From Bacteroidaceae bacterium (GTDB lineage: Bacteria; Bacteroidota; Bacteroidia; Bacteroidales; Bacteroidaceae), in NCBI GenBank assembly GCA_900772575.1, contig CAAHEN010000151.1, forward strand, positions 1-8,463: a DNA stretch of 8,463 nucleotides, given 5' to 3'. Numbering within the stretch: the first letter of the stretch is position 1; each line of letters starts with the position of its first letter. Of the stretch, positions 1 through 8,113 are shown piece after piece. Under the pieces are notes generated by a model that made no database searches, was not told the DNA's origin, and worked only from the letters and a program-made list of their open reading frames with translations. A program made the position numbers and the translations under genes.

Positions 1-72
1 TAGGGAAGTTGCACGGAAAAACCGCCCCAATTTTGCCACATGGTGGCGATACCGATCGCCGCAGGGCACAAT

Positions 73-101
73 AAAAGGCCATCCGTGTGGGACAGCCTTT
101 T
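73..101 (-). other. Hairpin at the start of the leftward transcript
   Basis: Positions 73-84 and 90-101 form a 12-pair stem around a 5-nt loop. On the minus strand two central pairs are G-U wobbles. On the plus strand the same two positions are C-A and A-C mismatches, so the structure forms properly only in a leftward RNA. It begins a few bases after the start site expected from the promoter at 111-118, and its 3' side ends in UUUUA. It may be a leader structure, an early terminator or the 5' end of a small RNA. No known family was recognised. Confidence 0.5.
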
Positions 102-110
102 CCTCTGCTG

Positions 111-141
111 CAAAGATACGGTTTCCGGGCGCCGAAAGCAA
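111..141 (-). promoter_or_regulatory. Leftward Bacteroidota-type promoter
   Basis: Read on the minus strand, positions 118-111 are TATCTTTG, an exact match to the Bacteroidota -7 consensus TAnnTTTG, followed by CA. A TTGC lies at 141-138, separated by 19 nt, which suits the -33 element (consensus TTTG) of the primary sigma factor in this phylum. Transcription would start near position 104 and run leftward out of the window. The target gene or RNA is not visible. Confidence 0.6.
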
Positions 142-408
142 GCAGTGTTAAAGGTGAATATTAGGACGTCATGGGGCCACGCTGACGCTGGGGATTGGGT
201 TCTCATTTCCCTGCCCGTAGGATTAAGTCAATGCACAGTACAGGCCCAACAGAAAACCCCGGGAGAAAACCAACTTCGGCACGTCAAAGGACAGGCCCTA
301 TGAGGACTTTCCCCCACTTTGCATTTGCTGTTGGACTCTGCAGCCACGAAAAAGTGGCCTGACGCCGCGATTTTTTTTCATTTCGGCTTCTACATGAATA
401 AATTATCG

Positions 409-416
409 TACCTTTG
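409..416 (+). promoter_or_regulatory. Promoter -7 element for the rimP operon
   Basis: TACCTTTG matches the Bacteroidota -7 consensus TAnnTTTG exactly and is followed by CA, a common extension. A good -33 TTTG is not evident: the nearest T-rich stretch is TTTC at 381-384, 24 nt upstream, so the upstream half is weak. Transcription should start around 420-424, about 60 nt ahead of rimP. No other exact TAnnTTTG was found on the plus strand in the gaps before cvpA or prfB, so this may drive much of the downstream cluster. Confidence 0.65.
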
Positions 417-428
417 CAAGCGGATTAG

Positions 429-463
429 AGTGAGGGGCTTTGGAAAGTTCCTCACTTGTTTTT
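429..463 (+). terminator. Hairpin and U-run in the rimP leader
   Basis: Positions 429-441 (AGTGAGGGGCTTT) pair with 444-456 (AAAGTTCCTCACT). This gives about 12 continuous pairs, including two G-U wobbles at 436-449 and 437-448, closed by a tiny loop. The stem is followed at once by TGTTTTT (457-463), the layout of an intrinsic terminator. It lies 5-9 nt after the predicted start site and about 20 nt before the rimP start codon. It may attenuate the operon, stabilise the 5' end, or end transcripts arriving from upstream. There is too little leader upstream for a classical antiterminator, so any regulation would probably be protein-mediated. Confidence 0.5.
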
Positions 464-484
464 ACAGACAACACTGATCAACGT

Positions 485-952
485 ATGATAGACAAGCATG
501 TAGTGAAAAAACTGGTGGATGAGTGGTTGGCCGACAAGGACTATTTCCTGACCGACCTGTCCATCTCAGCCGATGACCGCATCGTCGTGGAGATCGACCA
601 CAAGGACGGTGTCTGGATTGAAGACTGCGTGGCGCTGAGCCGCTTCATCGAAGACGGCCTCAACCGCGACGAGGAGGACTTCGAACTGGAAGTCGGCAGC
701 GCCGGCATCGGGCAACCGTTCAAGGTTTACCGCCAGTATGAGATTCACCAAGGCGAACAGGTAGAGGTGCTGACGGCCGACGGCCGCAAACTGCAAGGCG
801 TTCTCTCCAATGTCACCCCCGAGCAGTTCACCCTGACTGTCCAGGAAAAGGTGCGTCTGGAGGGCAAGAAGCGCCCCGAGCTCGTCAGCCGCGAGCTGAC
901 CCTCGGCTATGGCGATGTCAAGTCGGTGAAATATATCATCAACTTCAAGTAG
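485..952 (+). CDS. rimP: Ribosome maturation factor RimP
   Basis: RimP is a cytoplasmic factor needed for late maturation of the 30S ribosomal subunit. The 155-residue product has the family length and its two domains. The N-terminal alpha/beta domain (about 1-80) includes VVEIDH, GVWIEDCVALSRFIE and the signature LEVGSAGIGQPF at 68-79. The C-terminal SH3-like barrel (about 86-155) includes VEVLTADGRKLQGVL and ends VKYIINFK. I chose ATG 485 because MIDKHVVKKLVDEWL aligns with the usual N-terminus. The longer frame from TTG 440 would add 15 unrelated residues and start inside the leader hairpin. It is the first gene after the promoter at 409-416 and heads the familiar rimP-nusA-infB cluster. 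No Shine-Dalgarno site is visible. No anomaly was seen in the protein. Confidence 0.95.
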   Translation: MIDKHVVKKLVDEWLADKDYFLTDLSISADDRIVVEIDHKDGVWIEDCVALSRFIEDGLNRDEEDFELEVGSAGIGQPFKVYRQYEIHQGEQVEVLTADGRKLQGVLSNVTPEQFTLTVQEKVRLEGKKRPELVSRELTLGYGDVKSVKYIINFK

Positions 953-1102
953 CCCCCCGCTAGCGCGGCCAGCCATGAGCAGCCGGCCAGAGGGCGCCTG
1001 CCAGCCAGACGCCGGTGCCGGACGGCCTGCCCGGCCACACAGCGCCGCGCCCGCCCATGCATACCGTCACCCCCCTTCCCCGACAAAACAAAATCAAGAT
1101 AA
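953..1102 (+). other. GC-rich structured gap between rimP and nusA
   Basis: These 150 nt contain no gene. The first part is very GC-rich and can fold: GGCC 985-988 with GGCC 1024-1027, and GGCGCC 993-998 with GGTGCC 1014-1019, separated by symmetric 4-nt internal loops. The last 20 or so bases switch to an A-rich leader typical of Bacteroidota translation starts. No exact TAnnTTTG promoter element was seen, so nusA is probably read from the rimP promoter. High GC alone makes such pairings common, so the fold is weakly supported. Confidence 0.35.
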
Positions 1103-2524
1103 ATGGCTAAGAAACAAGCAGAGACCATGAGTCTCATCGACACTTTCTCAGAGTTCAAGGAAACGAAGAACATAGACCGCACCACGATGGTCGGCGTGCT
1201 TGAGGAGAGCTTCCGCAGCGTGATAGCCAAGCTCTTCGGCTCGGACGAAAATTTCGACGTCATCGTCAACCCCGACAAGGGCGACTTCGAGATCTACCGC
1301 AACCGCGAGGTTGTGGCAGACGACGATGTGACCGACGCCAACAAGCAAATCACCCTCACCGCCGCCCGCGAAATAGACCCGGACTATGAGGTCGGCGAGG
1401 AAGTGAGCGAGACCATCGACTTTGCGAAGTTCGGCCGCCGCGCCATCCTCACCTTGCGCCAGACACTGGCCAGCAAGATTCTGGAACTCGAGCACGACGC
1501 CCTGTATAATAAGTATAAGGATCGCGTCGGCGAGCTCATCACCGCCGAGGTCTATCAGACCTGGAAGAGCGAGACGCTCCTCATGGACGATGAGAACAAC
1601 GAGCTCTACCTGCCCAAGAACCAGCAGATACCCCGCGACTTCTTCCACAAGGGCGACATGGTGCGCGCCGTCATTGACCGCGTCGACAACTCCAACGGCA
1701 ATCCCCGGATTTACCTCTCGCGCACCTCGCCCGACTTCCTGCGCCGCCTGCTCGAACTCGAGATTCCTGAAATCGCCGACGGCGTGATCACACTGCGCCG
1801 GGTGGCCCGCATCCCCGGTGAGCGCGCCAAGATCGCTGTCGAGAGCTACGACGACCGCATCGACCCCGTAGGCGCCTGCGTCGGCGTCAGGGGCAGCCGC
1901 ATACACGGCATCGTCCGCGAGCTCAACAATGAGAACATCGACGTCATCAACTATACCGCCAACACCCGCCTCTTCATCCAGCGCGCCCTCAGCCCGGCCG
2001 AGGTGCTCAGCATCACGCTCAACGAAGAGGACAAGCGCGCCGAGGTCTACCTGCGTCCGGAAGAGGTGTCGCTCGCTATCGGCAAGGGCGGTATGAACAT
2101 CAAACTGGCCTCCATGCTGACCGAGCACACCATCGACGTCTACCGCGAGGTCGAGGGCGGCGAGGAGACCGAGGATATCTACCTTGACGAGTTCGCAGAC
2201 GAGATAGACCAGTGGGTCATCGACGCCATCAAGAGCGTCGGGCTCACCACGGCCAAGGAGGTGCTCAACGCGCCGCGTGAGATGCTCATCGAGAAAGCCG
2301 ACTTGGAAGAAAGCACCGTCGACGACGTGCTGCGGGTGCTCGCGGCCGAATTTGAGGACGATGCCCCCGCCGCTCCGGCACCTGCTGCCGCACCGGCCCC
2401 AGAAGCGCCGGCCCCAGCAGTGGATTCCGCGCCCGCTGAGCCAGCCGAATCGCCGGCTCCGGCGCCAGAGGCACCGGCGGAGGCTACGCCCGCTGCCGAG
2501 GACAACGCCACGGGCGAGAGTTGA
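1103..2524 (+). CDS. nusA: Transcription termination/antitermination factor NusA
   Basis: NusA binds RNA polymerase and nascent RNA and tunes pausing, intrinsic termination and antitermination. The 473-residue product shows the expected order: N-terminal polymerase-binding domain (about 1-135, with SLIDTFSEFKETKNID), S1 domain (about 142-208), first KH domain with GVRG at 261-264 and SRIHGIVRELNNENID, and second KH domain with IGKGG at 326-330. A helical segment follows to about 418 (LNAPREMLIEKADLEESTVDDVLRVL region). The last 55 or so residues are an Ala/Pro/Glu-rich low-complexity tail that I do not recall in Bacteroides NusA, which ends near this point. No E. coli-type acidic repeat domains are present. 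ATG 1103 gives the usual MAKK start behind an A-rich leader. It lies between rimP and infB, as in many bacteria. Confidence 0.97.
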   Translation: MAKKQAETMSLIDTFSEFKETKNIDRTTMVGVLEESFRSVIAKLFGSDENFDVIVNPDKGDFEIYRNREVVADDDVTDANKQITLTAAREIDPDYEVGEEVSETIDFAKFGRRAILTLRQTLASKILELEHDALYNKYKDRVGELITAEVYQTWKSETLLMDDENNELYLPKNQQIPRDFFHKGDMVRAVIDRVDNSNGNPRIYLSRTSPDFLRRLLELEIPEIADGVITLRRVARIPGERAKIAVESYDDRIDPVGACVGVRGSRIHGIVRELNNENIDVINYTANTRLFIQRALSPAEVLSITLNEEDKRAEVYLRPEEVSLAIGKGGMNIKLASMLTEHTIDVYREVEGGEETEDIYLDEFADEIDQWVIDAIKSVGLTTAKEVLNAPREMLIEKADLEESTVDDVLRVLAAEFEDDAPAAPAPAAAPAPEAPAPAVDSAPAEPAESPAPAPEAPAEATPAAEDNATGES

Positions 2525-2662
2525 CAGGCTGCGGCCGGTGACGGGGTGCCACTACGCCCCCGACGCACGCCTCGCCGCCAAGTTCCCAGCATACGGCTTC
2601 AGCCATGCGCTTGGTGCGAACTGCCAACTTAACGTCCATCTCCCCAAAATAAGAATAATCCA

Positions 2663-5467
<2,805 letters not shown>

Positions 5468-5476
5468 CAACCATAG

Positions 5477-5505
5477 CGCCGCGCGGGGCCTGGCCCCGTG
5501 CGGCG
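5477..5505 (+). terminator. Strong GC hairpin after infB
   Basis: Nine bases after the infB stop, positions 5477-5489 pair with 5493-5505 in a 13-pair, nearly all-GC stem with one G-U wobble (5483 with 5499) and a 3-nt loop (5490-5492). No T-run follows (next bases GCTTGCAT), so it is not a standard intrinsic terminator. It could mark the 3' end of the rimP-nusA-infB message, protect that end after processing, or cause pausing before cvpA. Confidence 0.5.
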
Positions 5506-5542
5506 GCTTGCATAAAAGAACCATACACCGCCTGCGAGTGGT

Positions 5543-5580
5543 GACATTGATAGTGGGTCCACAGGCCCACTATCAACGTC
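5543..5580. repeat. Inverted repeat upstream of cvpA
   Basis: TTGATAGTGGG at 5547-5557 and CCCACTATCAA at 5566-5576 are perfect 11-nt inverted copies around an 8-nt loop. Beyond one A-C mismatch the outer bases also pair (GAC 5543-5545 with GTC 5578-5580). Inside the loop CC 5559-5560 can pair with GG 5564-5565. It lies about 125 nt ahead of the cvpA start, in a gap without a clear promoter. It could be an operator for a dimeric regulator or an RNA hairpin. No T-run follows closely. Confidence 0.5.
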
Positions 5581-5705
5581 TTATCACCAGGCATAAACAT
5601 TCGTTGGAAATGCTTTGCGGAATTTGTGTCGGCACGGGCCGCCCTGGCACTGACCTTGCAGCTCTAATCCGAAACATCGCGAGCACACCAGAGCAACCAT
5701 AGCAT

Positions 5706-6248
5706 ATGTACATAGACCTCTTTATCATTGTCGTCGTCGCGTGGGCCGTCTTCAGCGGCTGGCGCCACGGTTTCGTCAAGGAACTCTTCAACTTGCTCGG
5801 CGTCGTAGCCGGCCTGATCATTGCCGCCATCGTCTACCTCCTGTTCCACAAATATCTGGGTATCCATGGCAGCACTGTCGATGACATTCTCAATGTCGTC
5901 GCATTCTTTATCCTCGTCATCTTCCTGCCCATCGGCCTGGGCTTCATCTGCGGCCCGCTGACGCGCTTTGTCAAGCGCGACCTCCACATGGGGCTGCCCA
6001 ACAGCCTCCTTGGCGCCGCAGTGAGCCTTGTCAAGTTTCTCCTGATTGTCAGTTTCGCCTTCAACACGATGGCGCAGCTCTCCATACTGGACACCGGGCG
6101 TACAGCCTCGTCACACCTCTACCGCCCTGTCTGCGCCTTGCTCCAGGTACTGACCAAGGCTGCCGTAGGCGGTGTGGAGCAACCGTCCGGCAACGCCGCA
6201 GACACTGTCACCATCGAGATGCACAAGACGCCGACAGGCAAGAGTTGA
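5706..6248 (+). CDS. CvpA-family inner-membrane protein
   Basis: The 180-residue product resembles the CvpA family, small integral membrane proteins named after a gene needed for colicin V export in E. coli and linked elsewhere to envelope stress tolerance. Its biochemical role is not established. Four hydrophobic segments lie at about 3-18, 29-47, 60-83 and 100-119. The first is followed by GWRHGFVKELFNLLG, matching the family pattern of a Gly-Arg/His-Gly turn and an amphipathic stretch. The polar, Ser/Thr-rich C-terminus (about 150-180) has no recognised motif and should be soluble. ATG 5706 is supported by an in-frame TAG only two codons upstream (5700-5702). It follows infB by 238 nt and precedes sufB by 27 nt, so it is probably cotranscribed with sufB. 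This neighbourhood is familiar from Bacteroides. Confidence 0.85.
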   Translation: MYIDLFIIVVVAWAVFSGWRHGFVKELFNLLGVVAGLIIAAIVYLLFHKYLGIHGSTVDDILNVVAFFILVIFLPIGLGFICGPLTRFVKRDLHMGLPNSLLGAAVSLVKFLLIVSFAFNTMAQLSILDTGRTASSHLYRPVCALLQVLTKAAVGGVEQPSGNAADTVTIEMHKTPTGKS

Positions 6249-6275
6249 CCCTCACCCCTGTAATCTCTAGCAGTC

Positions 6276-7772
6276 ATGTCTACACTGAACAACATCACGC
6301 CACCCCCGGCCTCCACCGCCCAAGAGCCCGAGGAGAAGAACAAACTCGTCCGCGAGGTGGCCGACAAGAAATATGAGTACGGCTTCACCACCGACGTACA
6401 CACCGAAATCATCCCCACCGGCCTCAGCGAGGACGTCATCCGCCTCATCTCGGCCAAGAAGGAGGAACCGGAGTGGCTGCTCGCCTTCCGCCTGAGGGCC
6501 TACCGCTACTGGCTGACACTCGAACAGCCCACATGGGGCCATGTGCGCCTGCCGGAAATCGACTACCAAGCCATTTCCTACTATGCCGACCCGACGGCCA
6601 AGGCCAAGGGCGGCGGCAAGAAGGACATTGATCCCGAACTGATGAAAACCTTTGACAAACTGGGTATCCCGCTCCACGAGCGCATGGCACTGGCCGGCGT
6701 GGCCGTCGACGCCGTCATGGACTCCGTCTCTGTCAAGACCACCTTCAAGGAGAAGCTGCAGGAGAAGGGCATCATCTTCTGTTCCATCAGTGAGGCCGTA
6801 CGCGAGAATCCCGAACTTGTCCGCAAGTATCTGGGCACCGTCGTCCCCTACCGTGACAACTACTTCGCCGCTCTCAACAGCGCCGTCTTCTCCGACGGTT
6901 CCTTCGTCTACATCCCCCGAGGCGTCCGCTGCCCGATGGAGCTCTCCACCTACTTCCGCATCAATGCCCGCAACACCGGGCAATTCGAGCGCACGCTCAT
7001 CGTCTGTGAGGATGGCGGCTACGTCTCCTATCTCGAAGGCTGCACCGCCCCGATGCGCGACGAGAACCAGCTCCACGCCGCCATCGTCGAGATTGTGGTC
7101 AAGGAGGATGCCGAAGTCAAATATTCCACCGTGCAGAACTGGTATCCCGGCGACGCCCAAGGCCGCGGCGGCGTCTACAACCTCGTCACCAAGCGCGGCC
7201 AGTTGCGCGGCAAGAACTCCAAGCTCTCCTGGACACAGGTGGAGACCGGTTCGGCCATCACATGGAAATACCCCTCGTGCGTCCTCATGGGCGACAACTC
7301 GCAGGCCGAGTTCTACAGCGTGGCCGTCACCAACAACTATCAGGAGGCAGACACCGGCACGAAGATGATACACATGGGCAAGAACACCAAGTCGACAATC
7401 ATATCGAAGGGCATCTCAGCCGGACACAGCCAGAACTCGTACCGCGGACTGGTGCGTGCCACCAGCAACGCCGACAACGCACGCAACTACTCGTCGTGCG
7501 ACTCGCTGCTCCTCGGCTCCGACTGTGGTGCCCATACCTTCCCCTACATGGACATTCACAACGACAGCGCCGTGGTGGAGCATGAGGCCACAACATCAAA
7601 GATCAGCGAAGACCAGCTCTTCTACTGTAACCAGCGTGGCATACCCACAGAGCAGGCCGTGGGCTTGATCGTGAACGGCTACGCCAAGGAGGTGCTCAAC
7701 AAGCTGCCCATGGAGTTTGCCGTCGAGGCACAGAAGCTCCTCAGCGTGTCGCTGGAAGGAACGGTGGGATAG
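6276..7772 (+). CDS. sufB: Fe-S cluster assembly scaffold subunit SufB
   Basis: SufB forms the SufBC2D complex, on which Fe-S clusters are built with sulfur from SufS and ATP hydrolysis by SufC, in the cytoplasm. The 498-residue product is close to the E. coli length (495). Family blocks are clear: FSDGSFVYIPRGVRCPMELSTYFRIN (about 205-230), EGCTAPMRDENQLHAA, TVQNWYPGD, SKLSWTQVETGSAITWKYP, GHSQNSYRGLV, and the C-terminal GAHTFPY through EHEATTSKI and FAVEAQKLL. By spacing, Cys408 and Glu435-His436-Glu437 match the E. coli residues Cys405 and Glu432-His433-Glu434 reported as essential, so the protein looks functional. ATG 6276 is the first start after an in-frame TAA. No sufC, sufD or sufS follows; the next gene, after a repeat element, is prfB. 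The partners must therefore be encoded elsewhere if the system is complete. Confidence 0.97.
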   Translation: MSTLNNITPPPASTAQEPEEKNKLVREVADKKYEYGFTTDVHTEIIPTGLSEDVIRLISAKKEEPEWLLAFRLRAYRYWLTLEQPTWGHVRLPEIDYQAISYYADPTAKAKGGGKKDIDPELMKTFDKLGIPLHERMALAGVAVDAVMDSVSVKTTFKEKLQEKGIIFCSISEAVRENPELVRKYLGTVVPYRDNYFAALNSAVFSDGSFVYIPRGVRCPMELSTYFRINARNTGQFERTLIVCEDGGYVSYLEGCTAPMRDENQLHAAIVEIVVKEDAEVKYSTVQNWYPGDAQGRGGVYNLVTKRGQLRGKNSKLSWTQVETGSAITWKYPSCVLMGDNSQAEFYSVAVTNNYQEADTGTKMIHMGKNTKSTIISKGISAGHSQNSYRGLVRATSNADNARNYSSCDSLLLGSDCGAHTFPYMDIHNDSAVVEHEATTSKISEDQLFYCNQRGIPTEQAVGLIVNGYAKEVLNKLPMEFAVEAQKLLSVSLEGTVG

Positions 7773-7775
7773 AGG

Positions 7776-7854
7776 TCTTGAATTTTGAATTTTGAGTTTT
7801 GAGTTTTGAATTGTTGCGGCTCTGCCGCAATGTTGAATTCTTGAATTTTGATTT
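7776..7854 (+). repeat. Left arm: TTGAATT heptads around a palindrome
   Basis: Five tandem heptads occupy 7778-7812 (TTGAATT three times, TTGAGTT twice). A palindrome follows with TTGCGGC (7814-7820), loop TCT and GCCGCAA (7824-7830), then further heptads at 7833-7839, 7841-7847 and a variant TTGATTT at 7848-7854. The palindrome half-sites are also 7 nt long and begin with TTG. Confidence 0.85.
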
Positions 7855-7883
7855 GTGAGTTTCTAATAAACGAAAAAAAGATT

Positions 7884-7937
7884 AATCGCAAAGAAATAAT
7901 CGCAAAGAAATAATCGCAAAAAAAAGATCAATCGCAA
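7884..7937 (+). repeat. AATCGCAA direct repeats in the element core
   Basis: A 14-nt unit, AATCGCAAAGAAAT, occurs in full at 7884-7897 and 7898-7911, then as a partial copy from 7912. A fourth AATCGCAA lies at 7930-7937. The 14-nt period is twice the heptad length of the arms. The copies are on one strand and could be protein-binding iterons or slippage products. Confidence 0.7.
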
Positions 7938-7969
7938 TAAAGAATAATTCAGAAATCCATAACTTAAAA

Positions 7970-8005
7970 TTGCACCAATGGTGCAACGATTCTTGCTTAG
8001 GCAAG
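7970..8005. repeat. Two small palindromes in the element core
   Basis: TTGCACC (7970-7976), AAT, GGTGCAA (7980-7986) form a perfect 7+3+7 palindrome with the same geometry and outer TTGC/GCAA as those in the arms. Six bases later CTTGC (7992-7996), TTAG, GCAAG (8001-8005) form a second, shorter one. Neither is followed by a T-run on the plus strand. Confidence 0.7.
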
Positions 8006-8034
8006 CGTCTCTATGAGCCGAGCGAAAAATTCAA

Positions 8035-8113
8035 AAATCAAAATTCAAAAATTCAACATTGCGGCTGAGCCGCAACAATTCAAAATTCAAAATTCAAAAA
8101 TCAAAATTCAAAA
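8035..8113 (-). repeat. Right arm, inverted copy of the left arm
   Basis: It is the reverse complement of 7776-7854 with six differences and no gaps. Its palindrome is TTGCGGC (8059-8065), TGA, GCCGCAA (8069-8075); the 7-nt half-sites are identical to the left arm while the loop differs. The A-rich end directly abuts the prfB start codon and acts as its leader, with no Shine-Dalgarno site. Confidence 0.85.

Larger units (their letters stand above)
1..408. other. Intergenic region with no convincing gene
   Basis: No protein or known RNA was recognised here. An open frame at 40-303 (+) would encode 87 residues, but its product shows no family resemblance, no clear domain and no start signal, so I do not call it. 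I looked for hallmarks of tmRNA, SRP RNA and RNase P RNA. A minus-strand GGAAAGTCC near 302-310 resembles one RNase P core motif, but the other conserved blocks are missing. What can be seen is a leftward promoter with a hairpin downstream (separate entries), a weak hairpin (GCCAC 343-347 with GTGGC 354-358), a run of eight T at 371-378 ten bases after its last useful pair, and a repeated AGAAAACC at 251-258 and 264-271. The region probably separates a leftward transcription unit from the rimP operon. Confidence 0.6.
7776..8113. mobile_element. Long inverted-repeat element filling the sufB-prfB gap
   Basis: This AT-rich 338-nt block consists of two 79-nt inverted arms (7776-7854 and 8035-8113) that match at 73 of 79 positions, around a 180-nt core (7855-8034). 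The arms are made of a TTGAATT heptad and each carries a small GC-rich palindrome. The core has four AATCGCAA copies and two more palindromes. No open reading frame for a transposase is present and no target-site duplication was found, so if mobile it would be a non-autonomous, MITE-like element. It begins 3 nt after the sufB stop and ends on the base before the prfB ATG, so it also supplies the prfB leader. Alternatives are a dispersed intergenic repeat family or a recombination or assembly joint. I do not recognise a named family. Confidence 0.6.

Noticed and set aside
40..303. 87-codon open frame on the plus strand
   Set aside because: No recognisable family, no domain, no start signal, and it overlaps the leftward promoter and hairpin. 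It reads like chance coding in a GC-moderate gap.
302..310. Minus-strand GGAAAGTCC resembling an RNase P RNA core motif
   Set aside because: The remaining conserved RNase P blocks are missing on either side, so a 9-nt match is not evidence.
440..484. Longer rimP start at TTG 440
   Set aside because: The 15 extra residues do not resemble RimP, and the codon lies inside the leader hairpin. ATG 485 gives the family N-terminus.
1148..2128. Long minus-strand open frame opposite nusA, and a similar one at 2795-4309 opposite infB
   Set aside because: They are antisense shadows of GC-rich coding sequence with low-complexity products and no family features.
5508..5702. 64-codon frame directly before cvpA and in the same frame
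   Set aside because: It starts at TTG, spans the inverted repeat at 5543-5580 and shows no protein resemblance. Its TAG two codons before cvpA rather supports the cvpA start.
7778..7812. Heptad repeats as multiple promoters
   Set aside because: Each unit gives GAATTTTG or GAGTTTTG, close to TAnnTTTG but lacking the first T, with no spaced -33 partner that is not itself part of the repeat.
7778..7854. CRISPR array in the heptad region
   Set aside because: The units are 7 nt and tandem, without unique spacers of normal length. This is a simple repeat inside an inverted arm.
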